From the NCBI RefSeq assembly GCF_900142985.1, contig NZ_LT670849.1, forward strand, positions 3,658,001-3,722,000: DNA of 64,000 nucleotides. The letters are read 5' to 3'. The position numbers and the translations under genes were made by a program. Shown here one piece after another: positions 43,623-52,608 of the stretch. Positions within the stretch are counted from its first letter, which is position 1. The number at the start of each line of letters is the position of its first letter. The stretch is from Bradyrhizobium erythrophlei (GTDB lineage Bacteria; Pseudomonadota; Alphaproteobacteria; Rhizobiales; Xanthobacteraceae). The notes beneath the pieces were generated by a model, which worked only from the letters and a program-made list of their open reading frames with translations, was not told where the DNA came from and searched no databases.

Positions 43623-43920
43623 CGCAAATTCTCCTGATTGAATTTTGACGGCTTGACTTAAGGCCGTGACGAGAGGTGATTATCGATCTGTATTCCTCGC
43701 GTGCAGCCGTAACGGACGAGTGAGTACGAGGCTCGCCTCCGAAACCGAAAAGGCTCGCGTCTGGTCACCTTAGTCTCGCGCCCGGCGGACGTATTGGATT
43801 TCACACTCACTTTTTGGATTATTTTTGGACTGCGATGACGGGAGGCGACGCGCGTCCGGCTGATGCGGCTCGCAGCATCGACGGTGCCGCAGGCGTGCGC
43901 GCGTTAGATCGTTCAAATCC
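43623..43920. other. intergenic region upstream of Old Yellow Enzyme
   Basis: No gene is supported. Sequence CTTGACTTAAGGCCGTGACG and short AT-rich stretches are present but no convincing promoter pair. The area borders the inverted repeat at 43921-43977 and the cytochrome remnant. Confidence 0.35.
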
Positions 43921-43977
43921 CGAACCAAAGATACAAGAGGTTATTTCGTCGACTTGATAACAATTCGGTTTGGTTCG
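43921..43977. repeat. 9-bp inverted repeat CGAACCAAA ... TTTGGTTCG
   Basis: Exact inverted copies CGAACCAAA (43921-43929) and TTTGGTTCG (43969-43977) enclose 39 bases. It directly precedes the cytochrome c remnant, so it may be a deletion scar, a transcript hairpin or part of a lost insertion. No transposase traces are near. Confidence 0.4.
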
Positions 43978-44173
43978 TCTTGGAGGCCAGCAGGATGAAA
44001 TTAAGATTAATCTCATCGCGAGAGCCGCACTCGCGGTGGTCGGATCCTCGGTCGCGATGGTCTACGCTTGGGAGCCGCCAATAGCCCCAGTTGCCCCGTC
44101 TTCCACGGGTCCCTTCAAACCCGCCACGGTGCGTAAGCGAGCGCTTCTCGCGATGGCTATCGACACAACATGA
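43970..44173 (+). pseudogene. truncated N-terminus of a membrane-anchored cytochrome c subunit
   Basis: The frame encodes about 67 residues: a signal/anchor (LIARAALAVVGSSVAMVYAWEPP) then IAPVAPSSTGPFKPATVRKRALLAMAIDTT and a stop. The pattern W-x-P-x-I-A-P-x-x-P ... F-x-P-A-x-V-x-R/K-G-A-x-L-A is how the c-type cytochrome partners of Mo-hydroxylases (isoquinoline/nicotinate-dehydrogenase type) and alcohol dehydrogenases begin, just before their first CxxCH. Here the haem motif is lost. A Mo-hydroxylase operon follows 3 kb downstream, so this could be its former electron-acceptor gene. Family call rests on one short pattern. Confidence 0.45.
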
Positions 44174-44208
44174 TGCCGAGGGACCCCGCCGGCAGAATTT
44201 GAGCATTC

Positions 44209-45345
44209 ATGGTCGACGCAACCTACAACACAATCAAACGCCGGAACCTTCGCGATCTGCTGCGGCGTCCCGCTCTACATGCGTTTGTAGCGGCGGCAAT
44301 CGTCGCGATGGCGTGGATCGTTGCGGCGCGGTGGGACAGGTGGACCGGTGCCACAAGATACCAGCGGACCGACGATGCCTACATGTCGGGCGACGTTACC
44401 CCGCTTTCGTCCAAGGTTTCCGGATATATCACCCGGGTCTGGGTCGAGGATTATCAAGGCGTCAAGCGCGGTGACCCGATCGTAGAGATCGACCCATCGG
44501 ATTACCAGGCGCAATTCGATCTTGCGTCGGCCAACCTGGCTGCAGCCGAGGCCGCCGAGGCGCAGATTACGTTCCGGCGGGAAACGCAGCGGACACTGAT
44601 CGATCAGGCGGAGGCAACCATTCGGGCAAGCCAAGCCGAGTTGGACCGCGCTTTGGCCGAGGCGAAGCGCCAGCGCGATCTACTTCAAACGCAGATAGCG
44701 GGCACCGAGCAACGCGTTGAACAGACCGACGCTGATGCCCTGAAGGCTGAAGCGACGCTCATGCTCAACCGAGCTAAACTTGAGCAACAGAAAGTGTCGC
44801 TGTCCGAACTCGACGTCCAGGAGAAGCAATTAGTTGCGCAAGCAAAAGCGGCCGGGGCGCAGGCGAGGCTTGCACACAATAATCTGATCAACACGCGGAT
44901 ATTGTCGCCGGCGGACGGCATGGTTGGTGCACGGCAGGTGCGCGTCGGCCAATTCGTGAACGTCGGCAATCAGGTGGTCAACGTTGTGCCTTTGCCGAAC
45001 ATCTGGGTAGTTGCGAACTTCAAGGAGACGCAGATGACCCGGGTGCGCGCCGCCAATCCCGCACGCGTTACGGTAGACGCCTTCCCTTCGCTCGTTCTCA
45101 CTGGGCGGGTCGAGAACTGGTCTCCTGGCACGGGGGCGACCTTCGCGCTTCTTCCACCGGACAATGCAACAGGCAACTTCACCAAAGTCGTACAACGCGT
45201 TCCGGTGAAGATCGTTCTGGACGCGAATCCCGCGCTGGGTACTCTCGTTCGCCCCGGAATGTCCGTGATCGCCACCATAGATACGGGTTCCGAGATGGAT
45301 CCGATTCCCGTAATACCCCGCCCGGCCGGCGAGACCGGGCCGTGA
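44209..45345 (+). CDS. HlyD/EmrA-type membrane fusion protein (second pump)
   Basis: A 378-residue adaptor with one N-terminal helix (LHAFVAAAIVAMAWIVAARW), lipoyl half DDAYMSGDVTPLSSKVSGYITRVWVEDYQGVKRGDPIVEID, a long coiled coil (about 95-215, Ala/Glu/Gln-rich) and barrel motif VVANFKETQMTRVRAANPARVTVDAFPSLVLTGRVENWSPGTG with NATGNFTKVVQRVPVKI. It overlaps the following MFS gene by 4 bases (GTGA), so the two are coupled. It is clearly related to 32608-33747 but diverged, not a recent duplicate. No outer-membrane channel gene is present. Confidence 0.92.
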   Translation: MVDATYNTIKRRNLRDLLRRPALHAFVAAAIVAMAWIVAARWDRWTGATRYQRTDDAYMSGDVTPLSSKVSGYITRVWVEDYQGVKRGDPIVEIDPSDYQAQFDLASANLAAAEAAEAQITFRRETQRTLIDQAEATIRASQAELDRALAEAKRQRDLLQTQIAGTEQRVEQTDADALKAEATLMLNRAKLEQQKVSLSELDVQEKQLVAQAKAAGAQARLAHNNLINTRILSPADGMVGARQVRVGQFVNVGNQVVNVVPLPNIWVVANFKETQMTRVRAANPARVTVDAFPSLVLTGRVENWSPGTGATFALLPPDNATGNFTKVVQRVPVKIVLDANPALGTLVRPGMSVIATIDTGSEMDPIPVIPRPAGETGP

Positions 45346-46931
45346 CGGTTGCCATCGCTTCAGCGACGCCCGACGGTCGTGTGTCGGGACCGTTGGCACC
45401 CTATGTCGGTCTGCTAGGCGTCTTGCTTGGTACGATGATGTCGACGCTGGACACCCGAGTGACGGTGTTCGGTCTCGCTGATCTGCGCGGCGCGCTAGAC
45501 ACAGGTTTTGACGAAGGCGCCTGGATCACCACGGTTTTGGGAATAGGGCAACTGATCGGCGGCATTTGCTGTCCTTATCTTGCGACGGTGATCGGCCCGC
45601 GCCGCATGTTGTTGGGCGCCATCCTGGTCTTCTTCGTGGCCACCATGCTTGCACCGTTCTCTCCGAACCTCCGGGCCTATCTCGTGGCGCAGTTTCTGGG
45701 CGGTCTAGGCTCCGGAACATTCATCCCGCTCACCATAATCTTCATTCTCCGTCACATGCCGAAGGGATTGCTAGTCTACGGCCTCGCCATTTACGCGATG
45801 AACTCCGAGTTCTCACAGAATATCGCAGCCTCGCTGGAAGGCTTCTACACGGACAACTGGTCCTGGCGCTGGATCGACGGGCAATACGGACTACTACTGC
45901 CGGCGATGTTTGCCTGCGTCTGGTTCGGCATGCCTCGGGACGAGCCCTACGATTCCGGCAAGCTTCGAGTGCTCGATTGGCCGGCAATCTTATACGCATC
46001 GCTCGGTTTCGGGCTGCTCTTTGCCGGCATCGATCAGGGGAATCGGCTGGATTGGACGCGCAGTGGCCTCGTCTGTGGGTTGCTTTTGGCCGGTGCGGTC
46101 GCGGCGGCGTGCTTCGTAATCCGCGAATTGACGGTCGCACGCCCGGCGATCGACCTGCGTATCCTCTCGCGCGGTTACCTGATCCTTCTTTTCGTGCTGT
46201 TGGCGGGCTTCCGCTTCATCATACTTTCCACGGGTTACATCATTCCGAACTATCTGCAAACGATCCAGAATTATCGGGGACTACAGATCGGTTCCGTACT
46301 CATTTGGATCGCTCTTCCGCAATTTCTGATCGTCCTGCCGTTGGCAGCTGCGCTCACGCGGATCGATCCGCGCTGGACACTGGGCGTCGGCACAGCGCTG
46401 ATCGGTGTCGCGTGCTTGCTGGCCACAGGTTTGACCGACCAGTGGGTGACGGATGATTTTGTCCCGTCACAGGCGATCCAGGCGGTGGGGCAATCTTTAG
46501 CGTTGACGAGCCTGGTCGTGCTTATCGCTCGCGCGACCAGTACAGCCGAAGCTGTGACGATTGGCACTTTCATGCAGACGAGCCGGCTATTCGGGGGAGA
46601 GGTAGGTATTGGCTTCATGCAAACCTTCGTTCGCGTGCGCGAGCAGATTCATTCCAATCTTCTCGGCCTACACGTGCAGTCCCAAGATGATCAATCGATG
46701 AGCCGCCTTCTCGATTACAGTCGTGTGCTTGGGACACATATCTCCGATGCTTCGGAGGCGGCCGTCCAATCGGTCAAGCTACTGGCAAACGTTGTCGGGC
46801 GGCAGGCCTTTGTCCTCGCCTGCATCGACGGATTTCAGGCCGCCGCCGCGGTCGCCGCGATGTGTTGGATCCTTGCCGCCTTCGTAGCCTCGGGCCTATC
46901 CAGCGCACAAAAGACCGGCGGACCCAAATGA
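45342..46931 (+). CDS. DHA2-family (EmrB-type) multidrug transporter (second pump)
   Basis: A 529-residue protein with 14 predicted helices. Motif pieces: LLGTMMSTLDTRVTVFGLADLRGALDTGFDEGAWITTVLGIGQLIGGICCPYLATVIGPRRMLLG, and QFLGGLGSGTFIPLTIIFILRHMP. It starts at a GTG that overlaps the HlyD stop. With the adaptor it makes an EmrAB-type proton-driven exporter. The position, beside Old Yellow Enzyme and upstream of the Mo-hydroxylase operon, suggests it protects against substrates or products of the region. Substrate unknown. Confidence 0.9.
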   Translation: MTVAIASATPDGRVSGPLAPYVGLLGVLLGTMMSTLDTRVTVFGLADLRGALDTGFDEGAWITTVLGIGQLIGGICCPYLATVIGPRRMLLGAILVFFVATMLAPFSPNLRAYLVAQFLGGLGSGTFIPLTIIFILRHMPKGLLVYGLAIYAMNSEFSQNIAASLEGFYTDNWSWRWIDGQYGLLLPAMFACVWFGMPRDEPYDSGKLRVLDWPAILYASLGFGLLFAGIDQGNRLDWTRSGLVCGLLLAGAVAAACFVIRELTVARPAIDLRILSRGYLILLFVLLAGFRFIILSTGYIIPNYLQTIQNYRGLQIGSVLIWIALPQFLIVLPLAAALTRIDPRWTLGVGTALIGVACLLATGLTDQWVTDDFVPSQAIQAVGQSLALTSLVVLIARATSTAEAVTIGTFMQTSRLFGGEVGIGFMQTFVRVREQIHSNLLGLHVQSQDDQSMSRLLDYSRVLGTHISDASEAAVQSVKLLANVVGRQAFVLACIDGFQAAAAVAAMCWILAAFVASGLSSAQKTGGPK

Positions 46932-47274
46932 AAACACCTTACAAATCGATGTATCAAGATGTCGGTCAGAACGTCCAAAATGCGCGCCTGGAATCCAAGC
47001 GCTCACCCTCTCGCTAATGCTAGAACGCATGAAATCTGCGGCGCCATGATCTTGCTGCTCGTTTGGAAATGGCCACTGTCGGCGCAAATATAAGCGAACA
47101 TAGGCGCGAGGCGCCGATCGAATTAGCGGCGATCACCATCAATCATTTCGGAGGACGACAAATGGCTCCCGTCATCACAAAGAACACACCAGACGTCTAA
47201 CCAATCTCAGGGTGCGAACGAGGGCGGGCAGCGCGCAACAACAGAAATTGACGCGCAAATAAGAGGAATGTCGC
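46932..47274. other. intergenic region upstream of Mo-hydroxylase operon, with 12-codon frame
   Basis: Mostly non-coding. At 47162-47200 a 12-residue frame MAPVITKNTPDV follows a strong GGAGGACGACAA site, so it may be a leader peptide or the relic of a removed gene. The expected promoter of the Mo-hydroxylase operon must be here; no clear -35/-10 pair was seen. Confidence 0.35.
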
Positions 47275-47880
47275 ATGGGCAAATCCGACACAATCACGCC
47301 CGCCAATCGACCTCTCGGCTCCGATCAAGCATCCGCAAATTCAGCGCCGGAAGAGGAAGCGCTCGCTGCGAGGCCGGTGCGTTTAACGGTCAACGGCCGT
47401 GACTGCATCGCAATTGTCGAGCCGAGGACGACACTTCTCGATGCCCTGCGCGGAGCGTTGTCGCTGACAGGGACGAAGAAGGGCTGTGACCGCGGAGAAT
47501 GTGGCGCATGTACTGTGCACGTGGACGGTCGGCGCGTGCTCTCCTGTATGTGTTTGGCCGCAATGCAGGAAGGCAAAAGCATCTCCACGGTCGAGGGTTT
47601 GGAGAAAAATGGAGAACTCCACCCCGTCCAGGCGGCCTTCATAGAACACGACGCGTTCCAATGTGGTTTCTGTACCGCGGGGCAGATCATGTCGGCCGTG
47701 GCCGTGATCGAAGAAGCGAAAGCCGGATCGCCGAGCGCGGCGACGCAGGACGTCACCAGGCCGTTCACTATGAGCGATTTTTCGCTCCAGGAGGTCCGCG
47801 AGAGAATGAGCGGCAATCTGTGTCGCTGTGCCTGTTACCCGCACATTGTGGACGCCGTGCAAGCGGTGGCAAGGAGCTGA
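47275..47880 (+). CDS. paoA: molybdenum hydroxylase, [2Fe-2S] subunit (PaoA type)
   Basis: A 201-residue iron-sulfur protein. The plant-ferredoxin-type cluster site is KGCDRGECGACTV with the fourth Cys in GRRVLSCMCLA; the second cluster is FQCGFCTAGQ with NLCRCACYPHI. This is the small subunit of xanthine-oxidase-family enzymes of the three-subunit type. Unlike E. coli PaoA (229 residues, Tat signal) no twin-arginine signal is present; the first ~35 residues are hydrophilic, so the enzyme should stay in the cytoplasm. AGGAATG precedes the ATG. Next gene follows after 3 bases. Confidence 0.88.
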   Translation: MGKSDTITPANRPLGSDQASANSAPEEEALAARPVRLTVNGRDCIAIVEPRTTLLDALRGALSLTGTKKGCDRGECGACTVHVDGRRVLSCMCLAAMQEGKSISTVEGLEKNGELHPVQAAFIEHDAFQCGFCTAGQIMSAVAVIEEAKAGSPSAATQDVTRPFTMSDFSLQEVRERMSGNLCRCACYPHIVDAVQAVARS

Positions 47881-47883
47881 GCC

Positions 47884-48879
47884 ATGCACCCGTTCAGGCT
47901 TTCGCATGCACCTGATGCGGCGATCGCAATTGCCTCGCACACCCGCGACCCTGGGCTGACGTTCATTGCCGGAGGTACGGATCTCATTGGCCTCATGAAA
48001 GATCGCGTTACTCTCCCCGACTGCGTGATGGACATCAACGGCTTGTCGGACTTCTCGCGGATCGAGCCGCTGCCAGGAGGGGGCATCCGTATTGGCGCAT
48101 TGGCTCGCATGAGCGACGTCGCAGCGAACATTGAGGTGCGGAGGCGCTTTCCGGTGATTGCCGAAGGGCTCTTGTTCGCGGCCTCGGGTCAGCTCAGGAA
48201 CATGGCGTCGATTGGCGGCAACATCATGCAGCGGACGCGTTGCGCCTACTTTCGCGACGAAGACGGTCCCCCCTGCAACAAGAGGCGGCCAGGCTCAGGT
48301 TGTTCGGCTTTCCACGGCATTAATCGCAATCATGCGATTTTCGGATGGTCCGATGCCTGTGTCGCTACCCACCCCTCTGACGTGGCCGTCGCATTCGCGG
48401 CCATGGACGCGATCGTCCTGATTCGTGGGCGCTCGGGGGAGCGATCTATCCCGTTCGCAGACTTCCACTGCCTGCCGGGCAGCACGCCCGAGCGAGATAA
48501 TGTGCTCGAGCGCGGCGATCTGATTGTTGCGATCGAGGTGCCAGGGAGGCCCGAGGGCCGAGCTTCGCATTACCTGAAACTTCGCGACCGTCAGTCGTAT
48601 GAGTTCGCGCTCGTTTCGGCCGCGGCTGCGGTCGCCATAGATGAGAAACGCATTCGCTCTGCCCGGTTGGCAATGGGTGGGGTTGCCCACAGGCCGTGGC
48701 GGCTCACGGCAGCGGAAGAAGCGTTGGGCGGGATTGCGTTGGATGAGACCGATAAACTGAGAGCCGCTATCGCCACGTCCTTTGCCGACGCCCGTCCCCT
48801 TACCCACAACGCTTTCAAGATCGAACTTGCGCAGCGCGTCGCTCTGCGCGCGCTGCAAGCTGCAGGAGCGCGCGCATGA
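47884..48879 (+). CDS. paoB: molybdenum hydroxylase, FAD subunit with extra [4Fe-4S] site (PaoB type)
   Basis: A 331-residue CODH-flavoprotein-like subunit. The FAD signature FIAGGTDLIGLMKD and IGALARMSDVA, with SIGGNIMQ, are clear. An insertion TRCAYFRDEDGPPCNKRRPGSGCSAFHG carries the Cys pattern (Cys-Tyr-Phe-Arg-Asp ... Pro-Cys-Asn-Lys-Arg-x-Pro-Gly-Ser-Gly-Cys) that in E. coli PaoB/YagS binds a [4Fe-4S] cluster and is diagnostic for PaoABC-type aldehyde oxidoreductases and 4-hydroxybenzoyl-CoA-reductase-like enzymes. The stop overlaps the next gene by 4 bases. It passes electrons between FeS centres, FAD and the final acceptor. Confidence 0.88.
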   Translation: MHPFRLSHAPDAAIAIASHTRDPGLTFIAGGTDLIGLMKDRVTLPDCVMDINGLSDFSRIEPLPGGGIRIGALARMSDVAANIEVRRRFPVIAEGLLFAASGQLRNMASIGGNIMQRTRCAYFRDEDGPPCNKRRPGSGCSAFHGINRNHAIFGWSDACVATHPSDVAVAFAAMDAIVLIRGRSGERSIPFADFHCLPGSTPERDNVLERGDLIVAIEVPGRPEGRASHYLKLRDRQSYEFALVSAAAAVAIDEKRIRSARLAMGGVAHRPWRLTAAEEALGGIALDETDKLRAAIATSFADARPLTHNAFKIELAQRVALRALQAAGARA

Positions 48880-51089
48880 CCTCCATCGGGCAGCCAGTCT
48901 CGCGTTATGACGGTCGTCTCAAGGTCACCGGAGCCGCCGCCTACACCGCCGATATCTTTCTCCCTGGCGCCATGCACGGCGCCATCGTGCATAGCACGAT
49001 AGCAAACGGGCGAGCCGAGTCGATCGATACCGCAGTAGCCGAAAGGGCTCCGGGTGTGGTGGCAGTCTTCACTCACCGCAACATGCCGCGCATGAAACCG
49101 ACTCCGCGACCGTGGAGCCACCTACATCCCCATGGTCAGTCCTATCTTCCCCTTCAGGATGACAATATCCACTACGCCGGCCAGCCAATCGCTTTGATTA
49201 TTGCCGAAACGCTTGACCAAGCCACGCATGCCGGAACCCTCATCGAGGTAAGCTACGAGACACGTGACCCAGTTATCTTCAACCCAAAGATGGTAAAAGA
49301 GGCCGTCGACCCGCCGCAATTCCTTTGGCCGGTCTCATCCTCGGTTGGAAACGCCGAGAAAGGAATCGCCGACGGCTCTATTCGACTCGAGCAGACCTAC
49401 ACCACGTCTGACCGACATCATAACCAGATGGAGCCGCACGCCACGACGGCGGTGTGGGAAAGTGACGGTACACTGACATTATACGAAACGACCCAGCATA
49501 TTTTCGGGGCTCGCGAGCTCATATCGATCGTGCTCGGGATGCCGCTCGAAAAGATCAATGTCGTAAGCCAGTTCATCGGAGGCGGCTTCGGCGGCAAGGC
49601 CTACGTCTGGCCCCACACGCTACTGACTGCGCTTGCGGCGAAAATGGTTGGCCGACCAGTGCGCCTACAGCTCACCCGCGCGCAAATGTATTCGATGGTC
49701 GGCCATCAGTCGGCGACCGTGCAGGCCATAGCAGTCGGCGCTCGCGAGAACGGAAAGCTCACTGGCATTCGCCACGAGAGCGTTTCCGCTACTTCCGTTT
49801 TCGACAACTACATAGAGTATGCGGCCCTCTCTACAAGGTCGCTATGGACCGCGAGCGGTGGCATTTCAACCAATCACAAAGTTGTCCACGTGAACCGAAA
49901 CACGCCGACTGCGATGCGGTCGCCGCATGAGGCACTGGGCCACTTCGCACTGGAAAGCGTGCTGGACGAGCTTGCGTACGCGAGCGGTGTGGACCCTGTC
50001 GCGCTAAGACTAGGCAACGACGCCCAACTCGATCCCTATAGCGGCCGGCCATACTCAAGTCGTGCAATGCGGGATTGCTTGATGGAGGGCGCTGCGCGCT
50101 TCGGTTGGAATAAGCGATCGCCCGAGCCACGTTCGATGCGAGATGGTCGTTACCTGATCGGGCAGGGGATGGCCGGTGCGATCTATACCCACTGGCGCTG
50201 GCCGGCTGAAGCGCGAGTCATCATCCACGCCGACGGCACGGCGCTGGTCGAAACCGGCTCTCACGATGTGGGAACGGGGACTTACACCGTAATGAGACAG
50301 ATCGCGGCCGATGGATTGGGCATATCGCCTGACAAAGTAATCGTGCGACTCGGGGATACGAGACTCCCAACCTCGCATGCGTCGATCGGCTCCGCCACGA
50401 TGGCGAATGCAGGGGCATCCGTCATGCTGGCGGCGCAGGCTGCCCGCGACAAAGCGATCGGATTGGCGCTGAGTGGTCGCGATGCTCCGTTGGCGGGCGC
50501 AGTCGCCAAGGAGATCACGACGGCGGATGGATTCATCTCAGCCGCGGCAAAAAACGTAAAGGTAAGCTACGCCGAACTCCTGGCGCGCAGCGGTCTGTCC
50601 GAACTGGCTGGGGAGGGCAAGTACGATCCGGTCGAAGAGGCGAGCGGACCGAAGGCGATCTTCAGCTTTTCGGCGGTTTTTGCAGAGGTTCGGGTCGATC
50701 CGGAGCTTGGCGCGGTGCGTCTGAATCGATTTGTCGGTGCATATGACGCCGGCCGCATAATCAACCCAAAGACAGCACGCAGCCAAGCGATCGGCGGAAT
50801 CATCTGGGGAGTAGGCCAGGCTCTCTTGGAACAGTCCGAGATGGATCCAATGCTTGGGCGTTTCCTCAACCGCAACTATTCCAGCTATCTCGTGCCGACG
50901 AACGCCGACATTCCCGAACTAGAGACCCTATTTGTGGGCGAGTTCGATGAGGAAGCGAGCCCGTTGGGCGCAAAAGGGCTCGGCGAGCTTACGGCTGTAT
51001 CGGTCGCACCGGCGATAGCGAATGCTGTCTACCATGCTACCGGAAAACGCATACGGGATCTGCCGATTACGATAGAAAAGCTCTTATAG
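48876..51089 (+). CDS. paoC: molybdenum hydroxylase, molybdopterin subunit (PaoC type)
   Basis: A 737-residue catalytic subunit. Visible: the start RYDGRLKVTGAAAYTADIFLPGAMHG, the pterin-binding GGGFGGKAYVWPH, FDNYIEYAALSTRSLW with MRSPHEALGHFALESVLDELA, GTGTYTVMRQIAAD, and near the C-terminus the catalytic Glu in GAKGLGELTAVS. Length and all motifs match E. coli PaoC (732 residues). Such enzymes oxidise aldehydes or hydroxylate N-heterocycles with water as oxygen donor. Absent from the cluster is a PaoD/XdhC cofactor chaperone, so insertion of the sulfurated cofactor must depend on a gene elsewhere. The next gene begins 120 bases later. Confidence 0.9.
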   Translation: MTSIGQPVSRYDGRLKVTGAAAYTADIFLPGAMHGAIVHSTIANGRAESIDTAVAERAPGVVAVFTHRNMPRMKPTPRPWSHLHPHGQSYLPLQDDNIHYAGQPIALIIAETLDQATHAGTLIEVSYETRDPVIFNPKMVKEAVDPPQFLWPVSSSVGNAEKGIADGSIRLEQTYTTSDRHHNQMEPHATTAVWESDGTLTLYETTQHIFGARELISIVLGMPLEKINVVSQFIGGGFGGKAYVWPHTLLTALAAKMVGRPVRLQLTRAQMYSMVGHQSATVQAIAVGARENGKLTGIRHESVSATSVFDNYIEYAALSTRSLWTASGGISTNHKVVHVNRNTPTAMRSPHEALGHFALESVLDELAYASGVDPVALRLGNDAQLDPYSGRPYSSRAMRDCLMEGAARFGWNKRSPEPRSMRDGRYLIGQGMAGAIYTHWRWPAEARVIIHADGTALVETGSHDVGTGTYTVMRQIAADGLGISPDKVIVRLGDTRLPTSHASIGSATMANAGASVMLAAQAARDKAIGLALSGRDAPLAGAVAKEITTADGFISAAAKNVKVSYAELLARSGLSELAGEGKYDPVEEASGPKAIFSFSAVFAEVRVDPELGAVRLNRFVGAYDAGRIINPKTARSQAIGGIIWGVGQALLEQSEMDPMLGRFLNRNYSSYLVPTNADIPELETLFVGEFDEEASPLGAKGLGELTAVSVAPAIANAVYHATGKRIRDLPITIEKLL

Positions 51090-51208
51090 CAGATCGCTTT
51101 CGCCACTTCTCCGGGGAATGAGCGATGGTGGGCGACTTGGTTCAAGGCGGCATCAGACTTCGAGTACGAACGCCGAAATGTTTTTTCACCTAACGGAGGA
51201 GAACGGTA

Positions 51209-51769
51209 ATGAAGTCTTCATCGGAGCGACCGCTGGCTTCCGAGCACCGGTCCATCGACCAGCGCAAAATTGCATATCAAAAGCCCCAGCCAGCCGGCAT
51301 GGTGCCAGATATATTCGTCGGCTCCGCGCTGGACCTTGACGGGAATGAACGCGAATGGGTCCCACAGTCGCCGACCGTCGACTTCAGGCCGCTCGTGCTG
51401 AACGTGACTCAAGGGTACTACATCAACATCCTCCGAGTTAAGTCCTCGGGTGTGCTGTCGCGCCACCGTCATTCCGGACCTGTGCACGCCTTTACGCTGC
51501 GCGGGCGATGGCACTACCTTGAGCACGACTGGGTTGCCTCTGCAGGCGACTACGCGTTCGAGCCGCCTGGCGAGACGCACACACTAGTGGTTCCGGACGA
51601 CGTAACGGAAATGGCCACGCTCTTTCACGTAACGGGCACGTACACGTACGTCGATCCTTATGGCGAGGCTCTCGGATACGAGGACGTCTTCACCAAGCTG
51701 GAGCACGCGTCCATACACTACGACGCCGTAGGACTCTGCAAGGACTACGTAAGGAGGTTCGTCCGGTGA
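51209..51769 (+). CDS. cupin dioxygenase resembling 2,4'-dihydroxyacetophenone dioxygenase
   Basis: A 186-residue single-cupin protein. The cupin motif 1 region SGVLSRHRHSGPVHAFTLRGRWHYLEHDW supplies three His, and ETHTLVVPDDV the motif-2 His, together the expected Fe(II) ligands. This arrangement (SRHRH-SGPVHAF-x-L-x-G-x-W-x-Y-L-E-H) is typical of 2,4'-dihydroxyacetophenone dioxygenase (about 177 residues), which cleaves an aliphatic C-C bond between a keto and a hydroxymethyl group to give carboxylic acids. Its stop overlaps the next gene (GTGA). An AACGGAGGAG site lies close to the start. Substrate is inferred. Confidence 0.8.
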   Translation: MKSSSERPLASEHRSIDQRKIAYQKPQPAGMVPDIFVGSALDLDGNEREWVPQSPTVDFRPLVLNVTQGYYINILRVKSSGVLSRHRHSGPVHAFTLRGRWHYLEHDWVASAGDYAFEPPGETHTLVVPDDVTEMATLFHVTGTYTYVDPYGEALGYEDVFTKLEHASIHYDAVGLCKDYVRRFVR

Positions 51770-52608
51770 CGAGGTACGAGACCGTCGATGTCGAAGGCGT
51801 TCCGATCAGCTATCTCGTCGCGGGCGAAGCGGGACGCCTGGTACTGCTGCTTCATGGCACTTATTGGAGTCGCGTATGGCGACCTGTACTCGACGCTTTT
51901 GCTGTCGCAGGCCTTCGCCCCGTGGCAGTCGATTTTCCTGGCTTCGGACGCTCGGGTGGTGAACTCGCCGTGGAGAACGCGTCGATTCCGCGCCTCTCCA
52001 ATTGGCTCCTGCTCTTCCTCAAGGCAATCGGCCACAGCGGCCCGGTCATGGTCGCCGGCCACGACATTGGCGGTGGCGTCGCGCAGCATCTGGCGATGGC
52101 AAACAACGTGGAAGTGCCGCGTCTCGCACTAGTGAATGCGGTGATGTACGATTCGTGGCCCGTGCCCGGCGTTGCCCGTTTCCGGGATCCGACGGTAGCC
52201 GCTGCTACGACGCCGGATGACATTCTCGCGGCTCGCAGAGTGTCTGTGGCGAAAGCGCTTGGTCGACCCGCAAGCGAAAGCGAAATCGCCGAATATCTGG
52301 ATCCTTGGCGGGATCCGAGAGTTGCACGCTCCTGGTTAGCGCTCGCGCGGGCCGCTGACAACCGTTACACGATGGAGATCGTACCGGCTTTGCTGCAGTC
52401 CAGCATGCCGAAACTCCTGGTGTGGGGTGAGGACGATCCCTTCCAGACGATCGACTACGCCGAACGCTTTCTCCGTGAAATTCCGAACACCAGGCTTGTC
52501 AGGGTTAGGTCAGCTGGACACATCCCGATGGAGAACGATCCCAAAGCCGTGGCGGGAGCACTGACCGAGTTTTTTACCAGGCGGAGAGAAGAGCAGGGTG
52601 CCCAGTGA
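51766..52608 (+). CDS. alpha/beta hydrolase with Asp nucleophile (GHDIGG)
   Basis: A 280-residue alpha/beta-fold hydrolase. The oxyanion strand motif VLLLHGTYWSRVW is followed by the nucleophile elbow VAGHDIGGGVAQHLA, in which an Asp replaces the usual Ser, as in haloalkane/fluoroacetate dehalogenases and epoxide hydrolases. The acid is in LVWGEDDPFQ and the His in VRSAGHIPMENDP. No typical lid Tyr pair or halide Trp is obvious, so C-halogen cleavage is not certain; C-C or ester hydrolysis is another option. GTG start overlaps the cupin stop; its own stop overlaps the next gene (GTGA). Confidence 0.8.
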   Translation: MTRYETVDVEGVPISYLVAGEAGRLVLLLHGTYWSRVWRPVLDAFAVAGLRPVAVDFPGFGRSGGELAVENASIPRLSNWLLLFLKAIGHSGPVMVAGHDIGGGVAQHLAMANNVEVPRLALVNAVMYDSWPVPGVARFRDPTVAAATTPDDILAARRVSVAKALGRPASESEIAEYLDPWRDPRVARSWLALARAADNRYTMEIVPALLQSSMPKLLVWGEDDPFQTIDYAERFLREIPNTRLVRVRSAGHIPMENDPKAVAGALTEFFTRRREEQGAQ

